This document shows, piece by piece, positions 1 through 9,679 of a stretch of 40,721 nt of DNA. The stretch lies in NCBI GenBank assembly GCA_007124095.1, contig SLFU01000007.1, positions 1-40,721 of the forward strand, in the 5' to 3' direction. A model generated the notes under the pieces. The model did not search any database. It saw only the letters and a program-made list of their open reading frames with translations, and was not told the origin of the DNA. Position 1 is the first letter of the stretch; every line of letters begins with the position of its first letter. Position numbers and translations under genes: made by a program. Source of the DNA: Gemmatimonadota bacterium. Lineage in GTDB: Bacteria > Gemmatimonadota > Gemmatimonadetes > Longimicrobiales > Gaopeijiaceae.

Positions 1-501
1 CATGTTGGTGAAGCCTGGACCTTCCGTACCGTTGCATGCGGTGACCTCACCCGTGCACCGGGCATAGGCGTCTGCGGCGTGGGCCGTTGATCGCTCGTCT
101 CGGCCTCCCCAGCAGGGGATGCCTTCTTCGGCGATCGCGTGCATCACGGTGTAGTTGCCGGGGCAGGTGAAGAGGCCCGCCACATTCTCTTCCTTGCAAA
201 GCTTTCCAAAGACCTGGGCTCCGGTCAGGGGCCAGTCCACATCGGGAAGCGGGTTGCGGCGCAGGTCGCTGAAGGCTGCGGGAACTGTGGGGCCGCTCTC
301 GAGGAGATCTCCCGGCTTGGAGCCAGGGACCTCCAACGGTTGGGCTGCGACATCCTTGCCCAGAACCGTGGCGGCGGTGAGGCCGGCTGCGCTCAACCCT
401 CCCTTCTTGAGGAAGTCCCGCCTGGAGACGTCCCCGTTGCGCGTGTGCTTTCCTTGGCCGACCTCTGCCTCGTGGTTCTGCTCACAACGTTCTTTGCTCA
501 T
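1..501 (-). CDS. Tat-exported thiamine pyrophosphate-dependent enzyme (acetolactate synthase/decarboxylase-like), truncated by window edge
   Basis: Hand translation of the minus strand from ATG at 501: MSKERCEQNHEAEVGQGKHTRNGDVSRRDFLKKGGLSAAGLTAATVLGKDVAAQ...GAQVFGKLCKEENVAGLFTCPGNYTVMHAIAEEGIPCWGGRDERSTAHAADAYARCTGEVTACNGTEGPGFTNM. Twin-Arg SRRDFL signal, then a TPP-enzyme N-terminal pattern (RDE..AAHAADAYAR..G..GPGFTN). Open to the edge, so absent from the ORF track. Confidence 0.85.
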   Translation of the reverse strand, partial: MSKERCEQNHEAEVGQGKHTRNGDVSRRDFLKKGGLSAAGLTAATVLGKDVAAQPLEVPGSKPGDLLESGPTVPAAFSDLRRNPLPDVDWPLTGAQVFGKLCKEENVAGLFTCPGNYTVMHAIAEEGIPCWGGRDERSTAHAADAYARCTGEVTACNGTEGPGFTNM

Positions 502-892
502 GGCCCGCTCGCTCCGTTCCGTGGGTACTGTTCCGTGCGGATATCTATTCGGACTCGCATTGTGGCCAAGGGCCTTCCCCATAGGGTACAAGACGACATA
601 ATAGGTTTTGCCCTGGGAGTGCGCAACGAGATCGGGGGGGTGGGGAATGGAGCTGTCGAGGGTAGGCTTTGGGGCGATCTGGCTCCTCAGGAACCCTTGA
701 TTGTCCGTGGGACTGAAAGTACTGTGCCAGACACCATACGTGCCGGGCGTTGAGCCACGGTCAGAAGGCCTCTCTTATAAGTGAGTCGAAGCGGGCATTG
801 CCGGGATCCGACCAATGGGTATTGGTACGGAAAGTATTCGTACGGTAAGAGGGGGTACTTCAGGGCGCGTACTAACGGAGAGGAGCACCGGT

Positions 893-2611
893 ATGACTAG
901 AGCAGGGGCGGGGCGTTGGGTCGTTGGCTGCATCCTCGTCTCGTTATCGGGGTGGCCCGGGGCCGACGGGCATGCCCAGGTGCGAGACTTTGCGCCGGTG
1001 ACGGACGAAATGCTCGCGGCTCCCGATCCGGGCGACTGGCTGAACTGGCGGCGGACGTTGGATGGGTGGGGATACAGTCCGTTGGATCAGATCGAGCGGA
1101 CCAATGTCGGCGGACTCCAACTGCAGTGGTCATGGGGCCTGGAGCCGGGCGTGTCACAGACGACCCCGCTCGTCTACGACGGGGTGATGTACATCGTGAA
1201 CCCGGGAGCGGTGGTGCATGCGTTGGATGCGCGAACCGGGGAATTGATCTGGGAGTATCGACGGGAGATGGAGGATCGTCTCCGCCCCAATGCCCAGATG
1301 CGGAGCCTGGCAATTTATCAGGACAAGGTCCTCCTGAACACGAGCGATGCCCGGGTCGTAGCTCTGGATGCCCGGACCGGCGAGGTCCGGTGGGACACAC
1401 CCGCTGGACCGGAGGGGGTTGGGTTTCGCCTGACCAATGGTCCGCTCGTGGCGGATGGGGTGGTGGTCGTCGGATTGACGGGATGCAGCCAGTTCAGGGA
1501 AGAGGCCTGCTACATCGTAGGAATCGATGGAGACTCGGGCCGGGAGCTCTGGAGGACGTCGACCGTGGCTCGCCCCGGCGAACCGGGGGGAGATACCTGG
1601 GGCGATCTCGAGTGGATCTTTCGGGCCGGCGGGGATGCCTGGATGACCGGGAGTTACGATCCGGAGGCCCGGCTCATCTATTGGGGAACCGCTCAGGCCA
1701 AGCCTTGGTCCCGGGCCGCCCGGGGGACGGGCGGGGCAGTGGAACTCTACACGAATTCTACACTTGCGCTCGATCCCCGGACTGGGGAAATCCAGTGGTA
1801 CTATCAACATATTCCCGCTGAATCCCATGACATGGATGAAGCGTTTGAGCGAATCCTTGTCGACTATGACGGCCGACGCTCCGTGTTCACGATGGGGAAG
1901 CTGGGGATCCTCTGGGAGGTGGATCGGGACAGCGGGGAGTTTGTCCGGGCGGTGGACCTGGGATATCAGAACCTGATCGATGTGAATCCTGGTGATGGGG
2001 AGGTGAGCTACCGTCCCGGGATGCTCCCTGAAGTGGATGAGCGTATTCACTTCTGTCCCAGCACAGGGGGATTCAAGAGCCTTCGCGCAATGGCCTATCA
2101 TCCGGATACCGAGGCGTTCTACATTCCGCTCAACCTGAATTGCCAGAGCTCGGCGTTTCTAGGGGTTCGGTTCATCGAGGGGGCGGGTGGATCTGGAGGC
2201 GTCCGAGATCGCACTCTCCACTTTCATCCGGACAGTCCCGACCAGTTGGGCGAGTTCGTGGCCATGAACATGCGTACGGGCGAGAAGATGTGGAGTCACC
2301 GGCGTCGCGCACCTTATAATACGGCAGCGCTCACGACGGGGGGGGGGCTCGTCTTCGTCGGTGATTGGGATCGCCATGTGTTCGCCTACGACACGAGCGA
2401 TGGAACGGAGCTGTGGCGAACCCGGCTTCCAACCATGTCGAACGGATTCCCGATCACCTACGCTGTCGATGGCGTCCAATACATTGCGTTCATTGCTGGC
2501 CCGAGTCCTTCCGGATTGAGTTGGGCGGGGGCCGTGCCCAGAGCCTTGATTCCCGAGCTGAAGACTCCGCAGGGAGGAAGTGGAGTTTTCGTTTTTGCGC
2601 TTCCGCAGTGA
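893..2611 (+). CDS. PQQ-dependent dehydrogenase / quinoprotein beta-propeller with Sec signal peptide, no heme domain
   Basis: DWLNWRRTLDGWGYSPLDQIERTNVGGLQLQWSW...GVMYIVNPGAVVHALDARTGELIWEY...GGGLVFVGDWDRHVFAYDTSDGTELWRTRLP repeats typical of PQQ propellers. MTRAGAGRWVVGCILVSLSGWPGADGHAQ start chosen inside the longer ORF. No CxxCH. Confidence 0.85.
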   Translation: MTRAGAGRWVVGCILVSLSGWPGADGHAQVRDFAPVTDEMLAAPDPGDWLNWRRTLDGWGYSPLDQIERTNVGGLQLQWSWGLEPGVSQTTPLVYDGVMYIVNPGAVVHALDARTGELIWEYRREMEDRLRPNAQMRSLAIYQDKVLLNTSDARVVALDARTGEVRWDTPAGPEGVGFRLTNGPLVADGVVVVGLTGCSQFREEACYIVGIDGDSGRELWRTSTVARPGEPGGDTWGDLEWIFRAGGDAWMTGSYDPEARLIYWGTAQAKPWSRAARGTGGAVELYTNSTLALDPRTGEIQWYYQHIPAESHDMDEAFERILVDYDGRRSVFTMGKLGILWEVDRDSGEFVRAVDLGYQNLIDVNPGDGEVSYRPGMLPEVDERIHFCPSTGGFKSLRAMAYHPDTEAFYIPLNLNCQSSAFLGVRFIEGAGGSGGVRDRTLHFHPDSPDQLGEFVAMNMRTGEKMWSHRRRAPYNTAALTTGGGLVFVGDWDRHVFAYDTSDGTELWRTRLPTMSNGFPITYAVDGVQYIAFIAGPSPSGLSWAGAVPRALIPELKTPQGGSGVFVFALPQ

Positions 2612-2854
2612 GTGGGCCTCTTGGTGCGCCGTGAACTTTCTTGCGTCCGGGCTTCCCGCGGGCTAGTATGCGGGTCGTTTCCCCATGCGGTAGCTAGCAC
2701 ACAAACATAAAGGTCGATTCGCGGGCAATTTCCGTCCGCGTCCGGACGCTCTCCCGAGTGATGTATGCTCGTTCTTCTGAAGATGGTCTCTCAGCTCGTA
2801 TTCCGGCTGCAATCCAGTTTCATCCCCTCAAGACGCATAAGGAAAGGTATCCTG

Positions 2855-3985
2855 ATGAAGCGTATGATCCCTGTGATTCCAATGGCGGTGGGAATGGCGG
2901 TTTTCTTGCCGTTCTCCCAATCCATTGGCGAGCTCACGGCGCAGGAGCGTGAGTACAATATTGTCCATCCCCGTGCGACCTTCGATGGAGAACCCTTCGA
3001 TCCCATCGAGACGACGGTGGAGTACGAGGCGCACCCGTCGACGCAGGATCCGTCCGTCCGCGTCACCTTGGAGGACCTCCGCCGCTGGGAAACCGAGTTG
3101 TCCAATTGGGGGCGTTGGGGCACCAACGACCAGCGAGGTACGCTGAACTACATCACGCCCAGGAAGGCGCAGGAGGCTGCTGCGCTCGTCGAGGACGGCG
3201 TCGCCGTATCCGTCCAGCACTTCGTGCAGTGGGAGCCTTCGCTGGAAAGCTGGCGGTTTGCCCCTGCCGAGCGTTGGCACAGTCACATGGTCCTGGACGT
3301 CATGAGCTTTTCGACCCACGACGGGACGCTCTCCCACATGGATGCGATTTGCCACTATCCGGGCGCGCGCGACTCCCCGTCCAGGCGGGGGGAGCCGGGG
3401 GAAGAGCAGGTCATCTTCAACGGGTATCCCTACGTGGTCGATCATTTCGGCGGCTGTGAGAACCTTTCCATCAAACAGATGGGCTCGGCCTATGTGACGC
3501 GCGGGGTTCTATATGACATCGCCCACCTGAGAGGAGAAGACTGGTTGGAGCCATCGACTCCGATCTATGTGGAGGACCTGGAAGAGTGGGAGGAATATGC
3601 GGGGGTTCAAGTAGGGCCTGGCGATGTCCTCATGGTTCGGACCGGCCGTTGGGCCAAAACGGAAGCGGAAGGGGCTTGGGCCTACAACCGGGGTGGTGCC
3701 GGATTGCATGCGTCGGTCCTCCCTTGGCTCCATGAGAGGGGAGTAGCCGCACTCGTCGGGGATGCGGCAAACGATGTTCAGCCGTCCGGGGTCGACGGAA
3801 TCAACCGACCGGTCCACCAGGTCGGTATGATGGTGTTGGGCCTCGCCTTCGTGGACAATGGATACCTGGAGAATGTCGCTCGGGAGGCACGCGAGCGTGA
3901 CCGGTGGGAGTTCATGCTTTCCTGGCAGCTTTGGCCGATTCCGGGAGGAACCGCCAGTCCGTTTAATGCTCTCGCAACCTTCTGA
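2855..3985 (+). CDS. Exported cyclase-family (PF04199-like, kynurenine formamidase/isatin hydrolase superfamily) metal hydrolase, paralog A
   Basis: STHDGTLSHMDAICHY metal-site-like motif; PGDVLMVRTGRW; N-terminal hydrophobic signal MKRMIPVIPMAVGMAVFLPFS. Paralogous to 33155-34270. Confidence 0.85.
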   Translation: MKRMIPVIPMAVGMAVFLPFSQSIGELTAQEREYNIVHPRATFDGEPFDPIETTVEYEAHPSTQDPSVRVTLEDLRRWETELSNWGRWGTNDQRGTLNYITPRKAQEAAALVEDGVAVSVQHFVQWEPSLESWRFAPAERWHSHMVLDVMSFSTHDGTLSHMDAICHYPGARDSPSRRGEPGEEQVIFNGYPYVVDHFGGCENLSIKQMGSAYVTRGVLYDIAHLRGEDWLEPSTPIYVEDLEEWEEYAGVQVGPGDVLMVRTGRWAKTEAEGAWAYNRGGAGLHASVLPWLHERGVAALVGDAANDVQPSGVDGINRPVHQVGMMVLGLAFVDNGYLENVAREARERDRWEFMLSWQLWPIPGGTASPFNALATF

Positions 3986-4045
3986 GAACTGAAGCTGCTA
4001 GTCACGAAAAAGCGTCTTCAGGCCAACGTTGAAAAGGTGAATTAG

Positions 4046-5209
4046 ATGAATCGCAACCTCCTCTTCCTTCCGATTCTGGCGGCAATGCTGGGAATCGGAC
4101 CAATCATTTCGAGTTCTGCCACCCTTGCAGCCCAGATCGAATTCCCCGAACAGCGCACCCGAGCGGGGTCACTTTGGGACGCGAATCTCCCCAGGGAACA
4201 AAGCCTCTTGGGCCTCAAGGTCTATAACATCCATCCCGAGACTCAGACGCAGTCACGCCTGGTGACCCCCGAAGACATCCGTAGATGGGAGGACGAGCTG
4301 TCGAACTGGGGACGTTGGGGGGACGAGGACACCAAGGGGCTACTGAATCTCATCACTCCGGAGAAGACGTACGAAGCCGTTCAGCTGGTGGAGTACGGCA
4401 TTTCCGTGAATCTCCAGCACTTTGCATCCTTTACTCCCGAGGTCGATAGCTGGCGGTTCTGGCCCAGCGAAAAGTGGCTGACCTCAGTGGATCTCGAGAC
4501 CGGCGCCCCGAGCACGGGAGGTGCCCTGGATGCGATTCGCTTCAATGTCCATGACGGCACGATGTCTCACCTGGACGGCATCTGCCACTACGCTCGCATG
4601 GAGCCCATGGCGGACCTGGATCCGAATGTCAGGGTAACCTACAACGGACATTCGCACCCGACGACCGAGGTGTCGTGTCAGGGAGAGACCGGGATCACCG
4701 GAATGGGTGAAGGCTACATCACCCGTGGAATCCTGGTCGACATGCCGTTGCTCAAAGGTGTCGACTGGCTCGATCCGACAACACCGATCTTCGTAGAAGA
4801 CCTCGAGGCGTGGGAAGAGTTCGCCGGCGTCGAGTTTGGCCCCGGCGACGCCCTCCTGCTCCGGACGGGTCGGTGGGCCAAGCGCGAAGCGAAGGGTCCA
4901 TGGAAATACGACCAGGGTGCGGCAGGACTGCATGCTTCTGTATTGCCGTGGCTTCACGAACGGGACATCTCCCTCCTTGTGAGCGATGCCGTGAGTGACG
5001 TCCAGCCTTCCGGCGTGCAGAACTCGTTTCGCCCGGTTCACACCGTCAGTATGGTGGTCATGGGGCTGCCGCTGGTCGACAACGGGTACCTCATTGAGCT
5101 GGCTGCAGAGGCTCAGCGACTTCAGAAGTGGGAATTCATGCTCTCGTGGTTGATCAATCAGAGCGAAGGCGGGACCGGGGTTCCATTCAACGGGGTTGCC
5201 ACCTTCTGA
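4046..5209 (+). CDS. Exported cyclase-family metal hydrolase, paralog B
   Basis: NVHDGTMSHLDGICHY motif, signal peptide MNRNLLFLPILAAMLGIGPIISSSATLAAQ, C-terminus WEFMLSWLINQSEGGTGVPFNGVATF nearly identical to that of 31918-33081. Confidence 0.85.
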   Translation: MNRNLLFLPILAAMLGIGPIISSSATLAAQIEFPEQRTRAGSLWDANLPREQSLLGLKVYNIHPETQTQSRLVTPEDIRRWEDELSNWGRWGDEDTKGLLNLITPEKTYEAVQLVEYGISVNLQHFASFTPEVDSWRFWPSEKWLTSVDLETGAPSTGGALDAIRFNVHDGTMSHLDGICHYARMEPMADLDPNVRVTYNGHSHPTTEVSCQGETGITGMGEGYITRGILVDMPLLKGVDWLDPTTPIFVEDLEAWEEFAGVEFGPGDALLLRTGRWAKREAKGPWKYDQGAAGLHASVLPWLHERDISLLVSDAVSDVQPSGVQNSFRPVHTVSMVVMGLPLVDNGYLIELAAEAQRLQKWEFMLSWLINQSEGGTGVPFNGVATF

Positions 5210-5273
5210 GGGATGCGTGCTAGCCAGTTGTGATACGAGCGCCCTCGCTACTTACTTGACGGAGGTACCAGAG

Positions 5274-6860
5274 ATGTCCGACGACGCGAATCAGAACCAG
5301 GACCAAGAGCAGCAAGGAAAGGTGTCACGAAGGCGCTTTCTCGGAGTGGCGGGCGCTGGTGCTGCTGCGGCCACGGTGGGGGGCTTCTCAAATGCTCGGG
5401 CCGAGTCCGTGCCGGTCCAGAACATCCCCGAACGCAGGACCGATGTGGTCGTGGCCGGGGCTGGAATGGGTGGCCTTACGGCCGCTGTGAGGGCACAGAG
5501 TCAGGGCGCCGATGTGATTCTCCTCGAGAAGGCCGCCGACCCCGGGGGCACGATGCGGGAATCCGCAGGTGGAATCCACGGTGGCGCGAGCAGCTATGAG
5601 GAGATGCGGGAACGCTGCCCTTGGGGCGATGCCGATCTCCAGAGGGCGCTGGCCACCAATTTGCCGCGCTCTTATTCCTTCTACGAGAGCATTGATGCTC
5701 CGGTGGGCCCCCCCGGGGACAATCCGCTCAGCCGCAGCATCGGGCGGCCGCCGGTGGCCTTCTCGAACTTCATGGTCAATACCTTCGAGAGCCAGGGCGG
5801 GACGCTTCTCACAGAGACGCCACTCCTTCGACTCGTGCGGAATTCCCGCGATGAAGTCATCGGGGTGGTCGCCGAAGGGCCGGATGGTCCGATCCGGATC
5901 CTGGCCAACGCCGTCATTTTGGCCACAGGAGGCTGGGCAGGAAATGCGGAGATGGTGCACCGTTATATCACCCGCGAGTTCCAGAGCATCCATCAGCGTA
6001 ATTGCGGCTTTGCCGGACTGCAGCCGGCGCTGACCGGGGATGGCTTCTTGGCCGCTACGAGTATAGGCGCTGCTCCGTCGGACGGTGGCTTCGACTCCTT
6101 TTACGGGCACCTCCTGCCAGCTCGCCCGGCCCAGTTTTCCCACCCCCTGATCGACTACTCCCTGTATCACGGGGAGTGGGTTGTTGCGTTGAATGTGAGG
6201 GGTGAGCGCTTCACGGATGAATCGAGAGGGAAGCTGTCGGGTTGGGGGGTCGAGCATACTCCGAGCGAGCAGGCCTTGAATGTCGAAGTGGCCTACCAGC
6301 CGGATGCGGCCGCAGCCTACATCTGGGATCATCATATCAATGAGACTCAAGCCCTGGCTGAGCAGAATCTCGGAACGATCGACAAATACGAAGCGTTTCG
6401 GCAGGCAGGGGCGCCGGTGGCCCGAGCCGATACCCTGGAGGACCTGGCCGATCAGATGGAACGGTGGGGCCGCGGGATGCCGGCCGAAAAGGTGCTCCGC
6501 GAGCTGACGCAGTACAACGAGGCGGCCCGCAATGGCCGGGCAGCGGCGCTGCCCATCCCGAAGGAGGATCCGGAGTACGCGGTTCCTGTCAGCGAACCCC
6601 CCTTCTATGCGGTGTTGGGCCAGACCGGTCTCACCGGGTCGTACGGAGCCCTGAAGGCGAATGCCGAGGGCCAGGTGCTGTCCCGGACCACCCGTCCGAT
6701 TCCGGGCTTGTACGCGGCCGGGATCGACATCGGCAATATTGCCGCCAACTCCCAGTATCTCGGGTTCCTGGGATACGGAGCGGCGTTCGGCTACATCTCG
6801 GGTACGAATGCAGCGAATCACCCGGGACCGCAGGGAGGATGGGAGATTGCATCTTCGTGA
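5274..6860 (+). CDS. Tat-exported FAD-dependent oxidoreductase (fumarate reductase/KstD-like flavoprotein), copy 1
   Basis: SRRRFLGVAGAGAAAATVGGFSNARAE Tat signal; Rossmann FAD motif DVVVAGAGMGGLTAAVRAQSQGADVILLEKAADPGGT; C-terminal RPIPGLYAAGIDIGNIAANSQYLGFLGYGAAFGYISG. Confidence 0.9.
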   Translation: MSDDANQNQDQEQQGKVSRRRFLGVAGAGAAAATVGGFSNARAESVPVQNIPERRTDVVVAGAGMGGLTAAVRAQSQGADVILLEKAADPGGTMRESAGGIHGGASSYEEMRERCPWGDADLQRALATNLPRSYSFYESIDAPVGPPGDNPLSRSIGRPPVAFSNFMVNTFESQGGTLLTETPLLRLVRNSRDEVIGVVAEGPDGPIRILANAVILATGGWAGNAEMVHRYITREFQSIHQRNCGFAGLQPALTGDGFLAATSIGAAPSDGGFDSFYGHLLPARPAQFSHPLIDYSLYHGEWVVALNVRGERFTDESRGKLSGWGVEHTPSEQALNVEVAYQPDAAAAYIWDHHINETQALAEQNLGTIDKYEAFRQAGAPVARADTLEDLADQMERWGRGMPAEKVLRELTQYNEAARNGRAAALPIPKEDPEYAVPVSEPPFYAVLGQTGLTGSYGALKANAEGQVLSRTTRPIPGLYAAGIDIGNIAANSQYLGFLGYGAAFGYISGTNAANHPGPQGGWEIASS

Positions 6861-6948
6861 ATCAGTTGGGGTACTGTAGCTGACTCGAGGGTATCAGGAC
6901 TTTAAGGTATCTGGACTCGACTTACACAAGACGAAGGCGTGAAAGACC

Positions 6949-8532
6949 ATGGCGAACAATGACAAGGACCGATCAGCGACGGACTCGAGGGTGTCTCGCA
7001 GACGTTTTCTCGGCGTAGCGGGCGCTGGAGCGGCCGCCGCCACTGTCGGCGGCTTCTCGAATGTGCGAGCCGAATCCGTACCGGTACGGAATATTCCTGA
7101 GCACAGGACAGATGTGGTCGTGGCTGGAGCCGGAATGGGGGGGCTCACCGCTGCCGTGCGTGCCCAGAGTCAGGGTGCCGATGTGTTCCTCCTGGAGAAG
7201 GCGGAAGATCCTGGGGGCACGATGCGGGAGTCCGCGGGCACGATCCACGGAGGGGTGAATAGCTACGAGGAAATGCGGGAGGTCTGCCCCTGGGGAGATG
7301 CCGGGCTCCAGAGGGCTCTCGCCGAGGGGTTGCCTCAGGCATACTCGTTCTACGACAGCATTGATGCTCCGATTGGTCCGCCGACCGACAGTCCGCTGGT
7401 TCGGAACATCGGGCGTCCGCCCGTGGCCTTTTCCAATTTTCTCGTGAATCGCTTCGAGAGCCAGGGGGGTACGCTTCTCACCGAAACTCCCCTCCTGCGA
7501 CTGGTGAAGAACGCGCAGGACGAGGTGATCGGGGTGGTGGCAGAAGGGCCGGATGGTCCGGTTCGAATCCTGGCCAATGCCGTCATCCTGGCGACCGGGG
7601 GCTGGGCAGGGAATGCGGAAATGGTGCACCGCTACATTACGCGGGAGTTTCAGAGCTTGCACCAGCGCAATTGCGGATATGCCGGCCTGCAGCCGCCATT
7701 GACCGGGGATGGGCTCTGGGCAGCGACGAACATCGGTGCCGCTCTCTCCGACGGCGGCTTCGATAGCTTCTACGGGCATCTCCTTCCAGCTCGCCCGGCC
7801 CAGTTCACCCATCCGCTGATCGATTACTCTTTGTATCATGGGCAGTGGTGTGTCGCACTGAACGTGCGGGGGGAGCGCTTCACGGACGAGTCGCGAGGGA
7901 AATTGTCCGGCTGGGGTGTCGAGACTTCTCCCAGTGAGCAGGCGGTCAACGTAGAGGCAGCGTACCAACCCGATGCGGCCGCCGCGTACATTTGGGATCA
8001 CGAGATCAACGAGTCCCAGGCTCGGGTAGGCGTGCAGGTTCTGGGGGACATCGACAAATACGATGCGTTCAGGCAGGCAGGGGCGCCGGTGGCTCGGGCT
8101 GACACCCTCGAGGATCTGGCGGATCAGATGGAGCGCTGGGGTCGGGGGATGCCGGCCGAAAAGGTGCTCCGTGAGCTGACAGAGTACAACGAGGCGGCCC
8201 GTAATGGACGGGCAGCGGCACTGCCCATTCCGAAGGAGGATCCGCAGTACGCGCTTCCCCTTGGAGAGCCCCCATACTATGCGGTGTTGGGCCAGACCGG
8301 GATCACGGGCTCTTACGGTGCCTTGAAGGCGAACCCCCAGGGTCAGGTTTTGTCTCGGACCACACGCCCGATTCCAGGCCTCTATGCGGCCGGGATCGAC
8401 ATTGGAAACATTGCCGCTAATTCTCAGTATCTCGGGTTCCTCGGGTACGGGGCTGCGTTCGGCTATATCTCGGGTACAAATGCAGCGAACTATTCGGGAC
8501 CTCGAGGCGGTTGGGACATCGCGTCGTCGTAG
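6949..8532 (+). CDS. Tat-exported FAD-dependent oxidoreductase, copy 2 (tandem paralog)
   Basis: SRRRFLGVAGAGAAAATVGGFSNVRAE Tat signal and FAD motif; visibly very similar to the preceding gene along its length. Confidence 0.9.
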   Translation: MANNDKDRSATDSRVSRRRFLGVAGAGAAAATVGGFSNVRAESVPVRNIPEHRTDVVVAGAGMGGLTAAVRAQSQGADVFLLEKAEDPGGTMRESAGTIHGGVNSYEEMREVCPWGDAGLQRALAEGLPQAYSFYDSIDAPIGPPTDSPLVRNIGRPPVAFSNFLVNRFESQGGTLLTETPLLRLVKNAQDEVIGVVAEGPDGPVRILANAVILATGGWAGNAEMVHRYITREFQSLHQRNCGYAGLQPPLTGDGLWAATNIGAALSDGGFDSFYGHLLPARPAQFTHPLIDYSLYHGQWCVALNVRGERFTDESRGKLSGWGVETSPSEQAVNVEAAYQPDAAAAYIWDHEINESQARVGVQVLGDIDKYDAFRQAGAPVARADTLEDLADQMERWGRGMPAEKVLRELTEYNEAARNGRAAALPIPKEDPQYALPLGEPPYYAVLGQTGITGSYGALKANPQGQVLSRTTRPIPGLYAAGIDIGNIAANSQYLGFLGYGAAFGYISGTNAANYSGPRGGWDIASS

Positions 8533-8607
8533 ATCGGCCGATCCTCGTAATGAGCGATACGAAAAGTTGTTTCTCATGAACGAATAATAGACGGGAGTTC
8601 ACATAGA

Positions 8608-9360
8608 ATGAGCGCCTCGGAAAGCGGTGCCTATGCGATCAGCTTGGTGTCGTTCCTCCTTCTCACCGTTTTCTTTTTTGTGACACCTGTGCCGGGTGCG
8701 TCTCAGGAGGCGCCCTCCGGAGAGGACTTGTACATCACTCAGTTGGGATGCGGTGGTTGCCATGGATATTCCGGTGAGGGTGCCATGGGACCGGCCCTTC
8801 AGGACGGGAAGTTGCCATTGCGCGACTTTGTCCGATTGGTGCGGGCACCAAGAGAGCTGATGCCCAGGTTCTCGCCGATGATCGTGTCGGATTCCGACCT
8901 GGCGGTCATCTATGACTGGCTCAATGGAGTTGAAGAGCTCGATACTCCTTTGCCACTAGCCTTTTCAGCCGAAGGATTTGGAGCGGAAGCCACCGGGAGC
9001 TTTTCGTTGCACAAGGCGGAGCTGAATGGGTCTCCTGTCGCCGCTGACGCCGAGTCCGTGCGTCTTCGGCTCACCTTGACCAAGGCAGGTGATGAGCAAC
9101 CCGTCTCCGGTCATCGGATCGCCATTCAGTTGTCTGAAGATGGAGAGTGGCAGGATCTGGAAACCGATTGCAAGGGACAGGTCGTCTTGAATGAGAAGCA
9201 GGAGATCAAGGTGGACGATTCGCTTGCCAATGGTAAATCCGTGCTGACGAGCTTGAACATCTCGGACCTTCTTGCAGGGCGATATTCAGTGATTTTGGAG
9301 GCCTTGAGTGGACGCGAATCCGTTCTCGGAATCGGCTCTGCCGTTATCACTGTAGACTAG
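8608..9360 (+). CDS. Exported monoheme c-type cytochrome with C-terminal beta-rich domain
   Basis: Single CxxCH: GEDLYITQLGCGGCHGYSGEGAMGPALQDGKLPLRDFVRLVRAPRELMPRFSP, plausible Met axial ligand downstream; N-terminal signal peptide. Confidence 0.85.
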   Translation: MSASESGAYAISLVSFLLLTVFFFVTPVPGASQEAPSGEDLYITQLGCGGCHGYSGEGAMGPALQDGKLPLRDFVRLVRAPRELMPRFSPMIVSDSDLAVIYDWLNGVEELDTPLPLAFSAEGFGAEATGSFSLHKAELNGSPVAADAESVRLRLTLTKAGDEQPVSGHRIAIQLSEDGEWQDLETDCKGQVVLNEKQEIKVDDSLANGKSVLTSLNISDLLAGRYSVILEALSGRESVLGIGSAVITVD

Positions 9361-9446
9361 CTGTAGTGAAGCCGATGTGATCGGCCATACACACCTACTT
9401 GCCTGACCTGCGGGAAGGCATAGCTGGAAGAAGGAAGAAAGAGACG

Positions 9447-9490
9447 GCCTCCCGGAGCCTTGATTGCATCCAAGGCTCCGGGAGGCTTCT
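9447..9490 (+). terminator. Strong intrinsic terminator hairpin, 16-bp perfect stem
   Basis: GCCTCCCGGAGCCTTG (9447-9462) / ATTGCATC loop / CAAGGCTCCGGGAGGC (9471-9486) followed by TTCTTCTT; purine-rich AAGAAGGAAGAAAGA on the other side. Confidence 0.85.
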
Positions 9491-9679
9491 TCTTGTATGC
9501 GCTGTTCGTTCTGTACGTTCACAGCTCTTCGGGCGGTACCCACTGGTGGGGCTCCCGTTACAGGTCCGCCGGGCGGAAACAGAATGCTGGGGCTTCACTG
9601 TCCGGGTATCGGCGAGCGTCTTCGGGAAGCGGGCTCTGCCCTGGCAGATGTGCTGGCCGGTGTTCTGACTTCAACACGA

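Noticed and set aside
5388-6821. 477-aa ORF antisense to flavoprotein copy 1 (and 534-aa ORF 6973-8577 antisense to copy 2)
   Set aside because: Shadow ORFs of high-GC coding genes; composition (Arg/Gly/His-rich) has no recognisable domain and they mirror real genes.
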